From JAIQFF01 sp963725615 (GTDB lineage Bacteria > Acidobacteriota > Terriglobia > Terriglobales > Acidobacteriaceae), in assembly GCA_963725615.1 (NCBI GenBank), contig CAVRZO010000003.1, positions 496,001-560,000 on the forward strand: a stretch of 64,000 nt of DNA. The letters run 5' to 3'. A model generated the notes under the pieces. It made no database searches, was not told the origin of the DNA, and saw only the letters and a list, made by a program, of their open reading frames with translations. Numbering within the stretch: the first letter of the stretch is position 1; every line of letters starts with the position of its first letter. Position numbers and translations under genes: made by a program. Below are positions 8,977 through 18,038 of this stretch, one piece after another.

Positions 8977-10043
8977 AACAGCGCCATTCCGACTACATGC
9001 TGTGGGCGAAAACCCAGGGCCGCGCACGATTCAATCTCGCGACCAGCGGCGTCGGATCGTTTCCGCTGCATGAACTTCCAGTCACCATCGCTCAACTGGA
9101 GATCAACGGCGACAGCACCTACGGCTACGCCCCCCTGCAGCACGCCATCGCGAAGAAATGTGGTGTCGATCCCGACTGCGTGGTCGCGGCCGCCGGCACT
9201 TCCATGGCCAACCATCTCGCCATGGCCACGCTGATTGATCCGGGTGACGAGGTTCTCATCGAACAGCCCACGTATGAGTTGCTGACTTCCACGCTCTTAT
9301 ACCTGGGCGCGGGGGTAAAACATTTTGCCCGCACCGAGGAGAGCGGGTACGCCCTCGATCCCGCCCAGGTCCGGCGTGCCATCACGCGCAAGACAAAACT
9401 GATCGTTCTCACCAACCTGCACAATCCCAGCAGCGTCCTGGCCTCCGAAACGGCGTTGCGCGAAATCGGCGGCCTGGCACGCAGCGTCGGCGCCCACGTG
9501 CTGGTTGACGAAGTCTATCTCGACGCGGTTTACACCAACACGCCCAAGCCCTCTTATCATCTGGGCCCCGAGTTCGTCGTCACCAGCAGCTTGACCAAAG
9601 TCTACGGCCTGAGCGGCCTGCGTTGTGGATGGATTCTGGCCGCGCCTGACCTGGCGCGCGCCATGTGGCGGCTGAACGACCTGTTCGCGTCCATCCCGGC
9701 CCACCCCGCGGAGCTCCTGAGTGTCGTGGCCCTGGAGAACCTTGACACGATTCGCGAGCGCTCAAGAAAAATCGTTGAAGCAGATCGCGGCGTTCTGCAG
9801 CAGTTTCTGACCGGACAGGAAGCCGTCTCCACTCCCCGCACCGAATTCGGTACGACCGCCATCCTGCGCCTGGAAAGTGGCAATGTCGATGATTTCCTGA
9901 CCCGCCTGCGCACCCACTACGAAACGTCAGTCGTGCCCGGACGCTTCTTCGGTCTGCCCAACCATTTCCGCATCGGCATGGGAGTAGACCATGAAATGTT
10001 CCGCGAAGGCTTACAGAGAATTGACCAGGCGCTAAAGGATTAA
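8973..10043 (+). CDS. PLP-dependent class I/II aminotransferase
   Basis: A 356-residue fold-type I aminotransferase. It shows the 'STYGYAPL' N-terminal region, N151-P152, 'LVDEVY' with Asp179 and Tyr182 contacting the cofactor, the Schiff-base Lys209 in 'SSLTKVYGLSGLRCGW', and a late Arg in 'HFRIGMG' that binds the substrate carboxylate. It transfers amino groups between an amino acid and a 2-oxoacid in the cytoplasm. Fusion of its ATG to the permease stop (8973-8976) indicates one transcript and a shared substrate. It is somewhat shorter than aspartate aminotransferases (about 390 residues) and closer to the MalY/HisC-like size range. Specificity is unknown. Confidence 0.9.
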   Translation: MKQRHSDYMLWAKTQGRARFNLATSGVGSFPLHELPVTIAQLEINGDSTYGYAPLQHAIAKKCGVDPDCVVAAAGTSMANHLAMATLIDPGDEVLIEQPTYELLTSTLLYLGAGVKHFARTEESGYALDPAQVRRAITRKTKLIVLTNLHNPSSVLASETALREIGGLARSVGAHVLVDEVYLDAVYTNTPKPSYHLGPEFVVTSSLTKVYGLSGLRCGWILAAPDLARAMWRLNDLFASIPAHPAELLSVVALENLDTIRERSRKIVEADRGVLQQFLTGQEAVSTPRTEFGTTAILRLESGNVDDFLTRLRTHYETSVVPGRFFGLPNHFRIGMGVDHEMFREGLQRIDQALKD

Positions 10044-10100
10044 TGTAGGCGCGAGCGCCCCGCTCGTGCCGCAGTGCCACGGACGCCGCCGAAGGGTCTC

Positions 10101-11165
10101 TTAATGTTTATTCCAGTGCAGCACTAACGACTTGATGTCGGGCTTCTCAAGATTGTTTGAATCGGCATAATAGACTACAAAGATTTTGCCGTCGGATCTC
10201 AATAGGGGCGAACAATAACCGCCGTCTATGGCGAGGCCCGTATAAGTGTCCAGCACCGTTCGATCGGTAAAAGTCAATCCACCGTCATAGGAAGCAAACA
10301 CTACCAGTTCGTGTGGAAGCTTTACATAATCCCATTGCCGGCCAAACAAAAGTAAGGCGTTCCTTACCTGAAGAAGTTGTGGGGCTTGAAGAACTCCGGT
10401 CTGAGACGTGTAGTCGATCTGCGTACCCCAAGTTATCCCCGAATCGTCGGAAAAATGACCCCACGTATTGGTGATCGCATAGTCTCTGCTAACCGCCAGA
10501 AATCTGCCGGGTCCAACCTTCGCAATAGAAGTTTCATTTATGGGCGCATCGTTAAGCTGCTCGATGGATGACAGTTTGACCCATGTGTCGCCATCGTCCG
10601 TGGAATCCCAAAGCGTCGTACCGTCGGCACCATACCCCGAACCGAACATCGTGGAACCATCCTGCACAGGACTCGGCCCAAATGCGAGAGTCGTATTTCC
10701 CGGATCGCTAAAAAACTTGAATAGGCTCCATGTCAAGCCGTTATCTTGTGAGCGACTGTAGGCTGCGCCGTTGATGCCTTGAGAATCCTGCTTGACCAAG
10801 AAAACTAGGAGGTCCCCATTAGGGGTTTTAGCCAGCGAAGGGTCTGGCTTGGAGGTATCAAAGTACATCTTTTCAGGACTCCAAGTTTTCCCGAAGTCGT
10901 GGCTCCGCCGCATGATCACAACACTGCTACTGACATGCCCGACTCCCTTCAAATAGGTAAGAAGCCAGTCCCCATTTTTGGTCTCGATGACGCCGGGTGT
11001 GCTGTTGTACATGCCATCGCTTTCAATAACTTCTCTATCTGTGATTGTTATGCCTACTTCGTCTACTGGAGGTTGGGGATTTGCTGGAGGTTGGGGAATG
11101 CCGGGCACGCCCCCGCCGCAACCCGTTGCTGCGATGATAATTAGCAAGAGCAGGACTGTTTTCAT
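10101..11165 (-). CDS. Asp-box (BNR) repeat lipoprotein, sialidase-like beta-propeller
   Basis: The 354 residues begin with a lipoprotein signal (hydrophobic run, then 'AATGC', Cys16) and a Pro-rich linker, so it is exported and lipid-anchored. At least five Asp-box repeats (S-x-D-x-G-x-T-W/F) are visible: 'SHDFGKTW', 'SQDNGLTW', 'STDDGDTW', 'SDDSGITW' and 'SYDGGLTF'. This is the blade pattern of a six-bladed sialidase-type propeller. Such proteins include exo-alpha-sialidases, but also non-enzymatic carbohydrate binders. I cannot confirm the Arg triad, so enzymatic activity is uncertain. It converges on the aminotransferase gene and lies next to tRNA-Leu. Confidence 0.85.
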   Translation of the reverse strand: MKTVLLLLIIIAATGCGGGVPGIPQPPANPQPPVDEVGITITDREVIESDGMYNSTPGVIETKNGDWLLTYLKGVGHVSSSVVIMRRSHDFGKTWSPEKMYFDTSKPDPSLAKTPNGDLLVFLVKQDSQGINGAAYSRSQDNGLTWSLFKFFSDPGNTTLAFGPSPVQDGSTMFGSGYGADGTTLWDSTDDGDTWVKLSSIEQLNDAPINETSIAKVGPGRFLAVSRDYAITNTWGHFSDDSGITWGTQIDYTSQTGVLQAPQLLQVRNALLLFGRQWDYVKLPHELVVFASYDGGLTFTDRTVLDTYTGLAIDGGYCSPLLRSDGKIFVVYYADSNNLEKPDIKSLVLHWNKH

Positions 11166-11187
11166 TCTTGTGATTTAACTCCCTGGA

Positions 11188-11276
<89 letters not shown>

Positions 11277-11426
11277 GGGCAGGAAGTGATTGAAAACAGT
11301 GTATCAGTTGACTGCGGGCGGTTCCCCTCAGGGTCACCGTGACTGAATCGTGACTCAGTTTCGGTTACGTCGCGTTTTGTTGTTCCGCTTGCGCTTTCTC
11401 GGCCGTTTCCAGGCGAACACAAGATT
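11277..11426. other. intergenic, upstream side of tRNA-Leu
   Basis: About 150 bases between the tRNA and the end of the next minus-strand gene. I see no coding potential and no obvious promoter beyond AT-richer patches near 11290-11310. Confidence 0.3.
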
Positions 11427-11828
11427 TCAGGGTTTCTGCTGGCCCTGCTTCTCAGACTCTTCAATCGCCTTCCGGAACTGCTCGACCGCGGCGACCTGCG
11501 GCCCGTTCAATGCGTTCTTGGCGCTATAGCGCCAAATAGGTGGCGCATCCAGGGGATCCTTGATACCACCTATATAAACTCCAAAGATATCTTGCGACGG
11601 ACCAATCTGGGTGCCCAGGCGCGGTCCGCTGTCCTCCGGTCCAAGTCCGGGATTTCGTGAGATCGGGAGGACGACCGGTAGGGGTTCCCCCGCATCGGGA
11701 CGAATTACCACGAGTACTCTTTGCGCCTTCAGTACGGTGTCCGGCAGCAACTGCTTTTTCTTGTTTTTCGCATCAGCGGGGAGAACTAACAGAAGAAGAA
11801 AGAAGACGATCGACACGCGAACCGACAT
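11427..11828 (-). CDS. small secreted protein of unknown function
   Basis: 133 residues from an ATG at 11828, chosen because GGAGG lies 5 nt upstream; a GTG 15 nt further upstream is possible but less likely. A classic signal peptide (about residues 1-21, ending '...LPADA') precedes a Lys-rich stretch. The mature part is Pro/Gly-rich with no Cys and no known motif; its C-terminus is a charged helix rich in Glu, Lys and Gln. It is probably periplasmic or extracellular. No family was recognised. Confidence 0.6.
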   Translation of the reverse strand: MSVRVSIVFFLLLLVLPADAKNKKKQLLPDTVLKAQRVLVVIRPDAGEPLPVVLPISRNPGLGPEDSGPRLGTQIGPSQDIFGVYIGGIKDPLDAPPIWRYSAKNALNGPQVAAVEQFRKAIEESEKQGQQKP

Positions 11829-12333
11829 AACCACCTCCGCCACAGTGCCTGTTTCGCCTCGCGATTATACGTTCGCCCAGCCAACTCTGCTACGCTGGGT
11901 TCCAAGTCTGCGGCACAATGCGCTTTCCACGGTGGGTGTCGCACTCCTCGCAAGCCTGCAAGCAGGAGGTCGTCAGTTCTTCGACGTCGAGCGGATCGAC
12001 TCGTTCGGCGTGAGCCCAACAATCGTAATTCTGGCCGGCCAGGACGGGCGTCAAAGAGCTCAATTTCGGTTGACAATGCTGGGGTGTGTTCGCTAACCTT
12101 CCGGCATTATTGTAAGGTACAAAAAGCCGGATGGTTTGTTGAATTTGCGCTATCAGCGACACGCAAGGAACTGAGGAGCGTGTTTAATGAGCTTCGAAGT
12201 CTTTTGTGGACGTGGAGTTCATTATTCGGCTGCCATTCGCTCTACCCGGCGCCGGACTGCCACGAGTCCGGTTTGTCCTTCCCCTTGTAGTCAATCTACA
12301 AAGCCTAAAGTTCCGGCGGAGGCCCGGCGGACC
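11829..12333. other. 500-bp region between divergent genes, no convincing gene
   Basis: It holds the 5' regions of the small secreted protein (minus) and the receptor gene (plus). A TTGACA at 12070-12075 is followed 17 nt later by a poor -10 (CTAACC), so a promoter here is only tentative. A short Cys-containing minus-strand reading frame (11890-12162) is discussed under rejected items. Confidence 0.35.
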
Positions 12334-15300
12334 ATGCCAGCTAAAATGTGCAGTCTTTCCCGCTCCTTCTGCGCGAAGTGGTTCTTGCTTTCCGTGATCA
12401 CGGCTGTGCTCTTCGGAGTTTCGGCCTCCGCTCAAAACGCAAATGGACGCGTGGTCGGCATGGTGACGGACACCCAGGGCGCGGCCATCGCCGGCGCCAG
12501 GATCATCGTCACCAATGTTGGCACGAATGGCGTTTCGGATACCGTCACCGACAATGAGGGCTACTACCAGGTGTTGCAGCTTCCGGTCGGTTCCTACACC
12601 GTCTCGGCCGAGCATGCAGGTTTTGGCAAGGCAGTGACGGCGGCCACACCGCTGGACATCGGTCAAACGCTGCGAATCGATGTGCACCTGAAACCTGGAT
12701 CGGTGGTTGAAACCGTACAAGTGGAAGCGGAATCGGCACAGGTTGAAACCGTAAACGCGACACTCGGAGCGACGGTTACGGGGACGCAGATTCAGAATCT
12801 CCCGCTCAACGGCCGCAACACTCTGGATCTGGCCCTGACCCAGCCTGGAGTCATGCCCATCGCCGACGACATCGGAACCTACGGCACGAGCAACGGAGGG
12901 AGCAACGGCAACGGCGGCATCAGTGTGGCCGGGGGGCGCGGGGATTCGGTAACGTATCTCCTCGATGGCGGTCTTAACAATCGAACGACCAGCAACCAGG
13001 TCGTGTTTAATCCCAATCCCGAAGCGGTAGAAGAATTTCGTCTGCTGGAGAACAACTACACCGCCGAGTACGGCCGCAACGGAGGAGGCACGGTCAGCGT
13101 GGTCCTCAAGTCGGGCACGAATGCGTTGCACGGGAGTCTGTTCGACTACCTGCGGAATGACGCATTCAACGCCAACGACTATTTTGATAATGCCCAGGGC
13201 AATCCCCGTCCGACCCTGAAGCGCAATCAATTTGGAGGTACGATTGGCGGCCCTGTTACGATCCCCAGGCTAGTGAATGGCAATGACCGGCTCTTCTTCT
13301 TCTTTGGCTATCAAGGGCAGCGACAGACGCAAACCGTGAACCAGGGATTCATTGGAACCTACACGCCCGCGGAGTTGACCGGCGATTTCTCAAATTTCCA
13401 GGGCGCGGGTCCGGACCCAGGAGTCGTCGATTTCCTGAATACGCATCCCTATTACCAATCCAACCCAGCCCAAGCCAACCTGGGGATTATCGATCCCACC
13501 AGGATCGATCCTGTGGCGCAAAAATATATCGCAGCAGGTCTGATTCCGACATCTCCCGCGGGGCAGGTATTTCCTCAGGGATCTCAAAAAGACGACGTCA
13601 ACCAGTACGTTGGCAAGTTCGACTATCACGCAACCGTCAGCGATCACATCTCCTTGTCCCTCGGCTACAACAAAGAGCCAATCCTCAATCCGTTCTTTGG
13701 AGCGAACGTGCCCGGTTTCAGTGCTGCCAATACGACCTGGGACTATTTCGGAAACATCGGCTACACCAGAACGATTTCGCCATCCACCCTGAATGAGTTT
13801 CACGTGACCGCGCAACGCTGGTATCAAACCGCCATTCCTTCCAGTCATCCGCCGAACCTCGCGGCATTGGGGATCAACGTAAATTCGGACGATCCTTTTG
13901 GACCCGCGTCGCTCTCGTTCGCCAGCGGCATGACTGTTGGTTTTGATCCAAACGTACATTGGAAGGCAGACAACAACTATGCGATTTCGGACGCGCTGAC
14001 CCTGAATCGAGGCCACCACACCTGGAAGTTTGGCGGCCGTTTCGGAATCATGCAGGAAAACACGGTGTATGCCTACCAGACCAACGGAATATTCTATTTC
14101 TCGGGTGCGGATGGAATCGGCTCCGGAAACGACTTGGCGGACTTCTTGTTCGGCGCTTCGGACGAGTTTGACGAGTTCTCCAAGGCGCCCAGCAACGAAC
14201 ACCAAAAGCAGTACGCCGTGTTCGCCCAGGACGAATGGAGAGCAACGTCGCGCCTTACTTTGACTCTGGGGCTTCGGTACGAGTACACGACCCCCGAAAC
14301 CGATACTCATGGATTTAGCTTCAGCATTGTTCCGGGCGCGCAGTCGACAAAGTTTCCCAATTCGCCCCTCGGATTTGTTGTTCCCGGCGATCCGGGAGCG
14401 CCGCGAGGCTGGTACTTCCCCGACCGCAAGAATTTTTCTCCGCGCTTCGGCTTTGCCTGGGACCCTCGCGGAGATGGCAAAACCAGTATCCGCGGCGGGG
14501 CTGGAATGTTCTTTGACACCCTAAACGGCTGGATGTCGGATTGGGCCACCGATGAAGCCCCCTGGGCTGGTGGCGCTGTGCTGACGCCCGATCCCACGGA
14601 CCCCGTTCTTAACCCTCTTCCCCCGGACGGTCCAAGCAAAATACTCTCCACCCCTTATCAGTCTGTCGGCCAGCCGGATCCTTTCCCTTCACGGATACCG
14701 CCTCCGTCGGACATCAATTTTGGCGATGCCGGATTCCTTCCCCTGGGACCGGGCAACAACTTTGTGGATATTCACCTGAAGACTCCCTATATCTATCAAT
14801 ACAACCTGAGCGTCCAGCGCCAGGTGGCCAACGGTCTCATGGCTGAGATCGGTTATGCCGGGAGTTCCTCGCACAACTTGCTAACGTGGGTTGACCAGAA
14901 CCCGTTTATTCTGGGGACCAACACGCGGGTCCGTGGTCTAGGCCTGCCTCCCGGCACCTTCGGGTACATGCCTACGTTTGCTGGCCTCGACAACGCAAAC
15001 TACAACGGCCTGCTGACCAGCTTGACGAAGAGAGGGACCGATGTACCCATTCTAGGGAACGTGTTTTTTACGCTCGCCTATACATGGTCCCATAACCTGG
15101 ACGATGGATCGGGATTCAATTCGCGCATCTCGTCCATTCCTTTCTACAATCATCATCAGTTCTACGGAAACTCCGACTTTGATGTCCGCCATCGGTTTAC
15201 CTTCAGCGGTGGTTGGGAGCTGCCATTCGCCAAAGCGTGGTCTGATGGTCCGAAACGACTGACCAGCGGCTGGAGCCTGTATCCCATTTTCTTCGTTCAA

Positions 15301-15783
15301 TCTGGAATTCCGCTCGACTTTACTGCCGGCACACGCCAGCGCTCCACCTCTCCTGGCCCATCGGGAGCAGGCGATGGACAGTTGGTCAGAGCAGACCAAA
15401 CCGTCAGCTCCGTTCAATCGTTCAATCCGCGTCAGGTGCAGACGTTTAATGGAGCCACCGGAAACTTTTGGTTTGACCCCAACGCATTCCAGCAAGATCC
15501 CTGTATCGACGCAGGGACATGTCCGCTGGGATTCTATGGAACTTATGGGAGAAACTCATTCCACGGCCCCAGACGAACCAATCTGGACTTGGCGCTGGAA
15601 AAGTCAACCAACCTCGTCGGGGAACGGACAAAGCTCATCTTCCGCGTCGAGGCGTTTAATATCTTCAATCACGCAGAGTTCCGGCCGCCTGCCGATCGAT
15701 CGGTCCTGTCTGGAACGTTCGGGCAAATCAGCGGAACCTACGATCCAAGAATCCTGCAACTGGCTCTCAAACTGACCTTCTAG
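12334..15783 (+). CDS. Oar-like TonB-dependent receptor with carboxypeptidase-regulatory-like N-domain
   Basis: 1149 residues from the ATG at 12334, preceded by GGAGG 11 nt away. The reading frame extends 147 nt upstream, but only this start places a signal peptide ('WFLLSVITAVLFGVSASAQ') at the N-terminus. Residues about 38-130 form a CarboxypepD_reg-like beta-sandwich ('GRVVGMVTDTQGAAIAGARI'). Next come a plug with 'NLPLNGRNTLDLALTQPGV' and a long outer-membrane barrel ending in Phe ('LALKLTF'). These Oar-type receptors are abundant in Acidobacteriota and are thought to import or bind large ligands. The substrate is unknown. A rho-independent terminator follows, so it is probably monocistronic. 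Confidence 0.9.
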   Translation: MPAKMCSLSRSFCAKWFLLSVITAVLFGVSASAQNANGRVVGMVTDTQGAAIAGARIIVTNVGTNGVSDTVTDNEGYYQVLQLPVGSYTVSAEHAGFGKAVTAATPLDIGQTLRIDVHLKPGSVVETVQVEAESAQVETVNATLGATVTGTQIQNLPLNGRNTLDLALTQPGVMPIADDIGTYGTSNGGSNGNGGISVAGGRGDSVTYLLDGGLNNRTTSNQVVFNPNPEAVEEFRLLENNYTAEYGRNGGGTVSVVLKSGTNALHGSLFDYLRNDAFNANDYFDNAQGNPRPTLKRNQFGGTIGGPVTIPRLVNGNDRLFFFFGYQGQRQTQTVNQGFIGTYTPAELTGDFSNFQGAGPDPGVVDFLNTHPYYQSNPAQANLGIIDPTRIDPVAQKYIAAGLIPTSPAGQVFPQGSQKDDVNQYVGKFDYHATVSDHISLSLGYNKEPILNPFFGANVPGFSAANTTWDYFGNIGYTRTISPSTLNEFHVTAQRWYQTAIPSSHPPNLAALGINVNSDDPFGPASLSFASGMTVGFDPNVHWKADNNYAISDALTLNRGHHTWKFGGRFGIMQENTVYAYQTNGIFYFSGADGIGSGNDLADFLFGASDEFDEFSKAPSNEHQKQYAVFAQDEWRATSRLTLTLGLRYEYTTPETDTHGFSFSIVPGAQSTKFPNSPLGFVVPGDPGAPRGWYFPDRKNFSPRFGFAWDPRGDGKTSIRGGAGMFFDTLNGWMSDWATDEAPWAGGAVLTPDPTDPVLNPLPPDGPSKILSTPYQSVGQPDPFPSRIPPPSDINFGDAGFLPLGPGNNFVDIHLKTPYIYQYNLSVQRQVANGLMAEIGYAGSSSHNLLTWVDQNPFILGTNTRVRGLGLPPGTFGYMPTFAGLDNANYNGLLTSLTKRGTDVPILGNVFFTLAYTWSHNLDDGSGFNSRISSIPFYNHHQFYGNSDFDVRHRFTFSGGWELPFAKAWSDGPKRLTSGWSLYPIFFVQSGIPLDFTAGTRQRSTSPGPSGAGDGQLVRADQTVSSVQSFNPRQVQTFNGATGNFWFDPNAFQQDPCIDAGTCPLGFYGTYGRNSFHGPRRTNLDLALEKSTNLVGERTKLIFRVEAFNIFNHAEFRPPADRSVLSGTFGQISGTYDPRILQLALKLTF

Positions 15784-15831
15784 GTTGGTACGGGCGAAGT
15801 TGCCAGTTCATGCGGGATATAGCAGTTCAAC

Positions 15832-15868
15832 AACACCGGCGCCCCGGGAGATGGGGGCCGGTGTTTTT
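15832..15868 (+). terminator. rho-independent terminator after the Oar-like receptor
   Basis: AACACCGGC(G)CCCC pairs with GGGGGCCGGTGTT across a 7-nt loop and is followed by TTTT. It lies 48 nt after the receptor stop and before the flavoenzyme array. Confidence 0.85.
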
Positions 15869-15912
15869 AATGGGTTGTGGGCGAACGAAGCGGTTTTCAC
15901 GGGGAGAAGCAA

Positions 15913-17847
15913 ATGAGCGAGAAGCGGGACGTGGCACTGGGAATGGGCAGTTACATCACTCGGCGCGATTTCTTGAACGGCTGCGCCGTCGCCGCGGGCG
16001 CGTCTCTGGCGGCGACAAGTCCAGGCTGGCTGGAGGCGATGGCGGCGCCCGACTTCGCTCCAGAGAAAAGTCCCAGCTATTATCCTCCGGCAAAAACCGG
16101 AATGCGCGGGAGTCACGACGGCTCCTGGGAAGTGGCGCATGGGATGCGCGACGGAAAGGCGTGGGCGGATGCCGCGGACGACAAGGAATCTTACGATCTT
16201 GTCGTCGTGGGGGGCGGCATTAGTGGCTTGGCGGCGGCCTATTTTTTCCGCAAGCACGCCGGGCCCAAGGCGAAGATTCTCATTGTCGATAACCACGATG
16301 ACTTTGGCGGACACGCCAAACGCAACGAGTTCCATGATGGCCAGCGGTTGCTGATCGGTTACGGCGGAACGCAGTCCCTCGAAGAGCCTCATCACTACAG
16401 TAAGGAAGCGTTTGGCCTGCTGCAGGAGTTGGGTGTCGATGTCGAACGCTTTTACAAATACTTCGACCAGAATCTGTACAAATCGATGAACCTGAAGCGG
16501 GCCACGTTCTTCGATAAAGAAACGTTCGGGGTTGATCGTCTCCTGCCCGGCTTTGGAACGCACTATCTCGGGCTGAGTTATCCCCCGGATATCCTGGCGC
16601 AAATTCCGATTTCCGACGCCGCGCGCAAGGATCTGGCTCGCCTGCAGGAAGCCGATATCGACTATCTGCCCGGCCTTAGCGTCGCCGAGAAGAAGCGCAA
16701 GCTTAGCAAGATCAGCTACAGCGATTTCCTGCTGCAATATGTGAAGGTCGATCCCGAGGTGGTAAAGATTTTTCAGGCCGCGCCTCATGGGCTCTATGCC
16801 GTGGGGATCGACGCCGTCTCCGCGGAAAACTGCTTCGGAATGGGCTATCCCGGCTTCAAAGGCATGAAATTGGAGTCACGCGAGCGCGGCGGGGGCGAGC
16901 GGGAGGAACCCTACATTTTTCATTTTCCCGATGGCAATGCCTCGATCGCACGTCTGCTGGTGCGGTCGCTGGTCCCGGGCGCCGTGCCCGGCAGCACAAT
17001 GGAGGATGTTGTGACCGCGCGCGTCAACTACGCCCGCCTCGACGATGCCGATTCTGGGGTTCGCATTCGCCTGAACAGCACGGCTGTGCGCGCCAAGCAC
17101 ATCGGCGAACCGCAAAGTGCAACTGGAGTTGAGGTCACATATGTTCGTGGCGGCATTGCCCACAAGGTCCGCGCGCAGCACTGCGTCCTCGCCTGCTACA
17201 ACATGGTCATCCCCTATCTTTGTCCGGAAATGTCCGAACAGCAGAAGGAGGCGCTGCACTACTGCGTGAAGCTTCCGCTGGTGTATACCAACGTGCAGAT
17301 CAGGAACTGGGAATCCTTTCAGAAATTGGGTCTGAACTCGATTTATGCCCCGGGCAGTTACTTCAGCAGCGTGTCGCTGGATTTTCCTGTCTCGATGGGC
17401 GAGTATCGCTTCTCAAGTTCACCCAAGGAGTCCTGCCTGCTGCATCTTTTGCGGACGCCGTGCAAGCCCGGACTGGCCTGCAAAGAGCAATACCAGGCAG
17501 GACGCTGGGAGTTGTTGAGTACGCCTTTTGAAACCTTCGAGCGCAACATTCGAGATCAACTCGGCCGCATGCTAGCCGGCGGCGGATTCGATCCGGCACG
17601 GGACATTCAAGGCATCACCGTGAATCGCTGGCCGCACGGCTATGCTTACGAGTACAATCCGCTCTTCGAACCGCTCGACCGGCCAGATTCTGAGCGGCCG
17701 TGCGTGATTGGCCGGCAACCTTTTGGACGCATTCACATTGCCAACTCCGACGCCGATGGACATGCTTACACCAACATTGCGATTGACCAGGGTCATCGTG
17801 CGGTGCAGGAAATTGTGACGGGCCAAAACAGGCCGCAGGGAGCGTAA
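15913..17847 (+). CDS. Tat-exported FAD oxidoreductase, spermidine-dehydrogenase-like, paralog 1 of 4
   Basis: 644 residues from the ATG at 15913 (GGGGAG 7 nt upstream; an in-frame GTG at 15877 is less likely). The twin-arginine motif is 'ITRRDFLNG' (Arg17-Arg18). The Rossmann FAD site is 'VVVGGGISGLAAAYF' (Gly100-Gly105), followed by 'NHDDFGGHAKRNEF'. The C-terminal flavin site is 'FGRIHIANSDA'. The 'LGM..xITRRDFLNG' opening and overall layout recall SpdH-type spermidine dehydrogenases, but the substrate is inferred and could be another amine or alcohol. It would work in the periplasm, passing electrons to an unidentified acceptor. It is separated by 191 nt from paralog 2. Confidence 0.85.
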   Translation: MSEKRDVALGMGSYITRRDFLNGCAVAAGASLAATSPGWLEAMAAPDFAPEKSPSYYPPAKTGMRGSHDGSWEVAHGMRDGKAWADAADDKESYDLVVVGGGISGLAAAYFFRKHAGPKAKILIVDNHDDFGGHAKRNEFHDGQRLLIGYGGTQSLEEPHHYSKEAFGLLQELGVDVERFYKYFDQNLYKSMNLKRATFFDKETFGVDRLLPGFGTHYLGLSYPPDILAQIPISDAARKDLARLQEADIDYLPGLSVAEKKRKLSKISYSDFLLQYVKVDPEVVKIFQAAPHGLYAVGIDAVSAENCFGMGYPGFKGMKLESRERGGGEREEPYIFHFPDGNASIARLLVRSLVPGAVPGSTMEDVVTARVNYARLDDADSGVRIRLNSTAVRAKHIGEPQSATGVEVTYVRGGIAHKVRAQHCVLACYNMVIPYLCPEMSEQQKEALHYCVKLPLVYTNVQIRNWESFQKLGLNSIYAPGSYFSSVSLDFPVSMGEYRFSSSPKESCLLHLLRTPCKPGLACKEQYQAGRWELLSTPFETFERNIRDQLGRMLAGGGFDPARDIQGITVNRWPHGYAYEYNPLFEPLDRPDSERPCVIGRQPFGRIHIANSDADGHAYTNIAIDQGHRAVQEIVTGQNRPQGA

Positions 17848-18038
17848 GAGAAAGCGACGGCAGGCGATGGCGTCAGGTGAGCAATTCGCCTACTGCGCGA
17901 TAGGGCGGCCGCGCCAGTGTTCGCGATCGCATTTTCATTGAAGCCTAACAACCGGAATGAACTTTGGCGCTTCGGACCCCCGGGCCGACGGCGCGGCTGA
18001 GCCGGAGCCAATGCCGCTCCAGTAGCCGAATTGAAACC
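17848..18038. other. spacer between flavoenzyme paralogs 1 and 2
   Basis: 191 bases, GC-rich. I see no terminator, and a promoter could not be assigned. It is the largest gap in the four-gene array and could hold an internal promoter. Confidence 0.3.

Noticed and set aside
11890..12162. Small minus-strand reading frame with a Cys-containing stretch ('CLQACEECDTHRG') that resembles an HNH-type zinc region
   Set aside because: It has no good start site or conserved catalytic pattern beyond a few Cys/His, and it overlaps the intergenic region between divergent genes. Left unannotated, though a gene remnant is possible.
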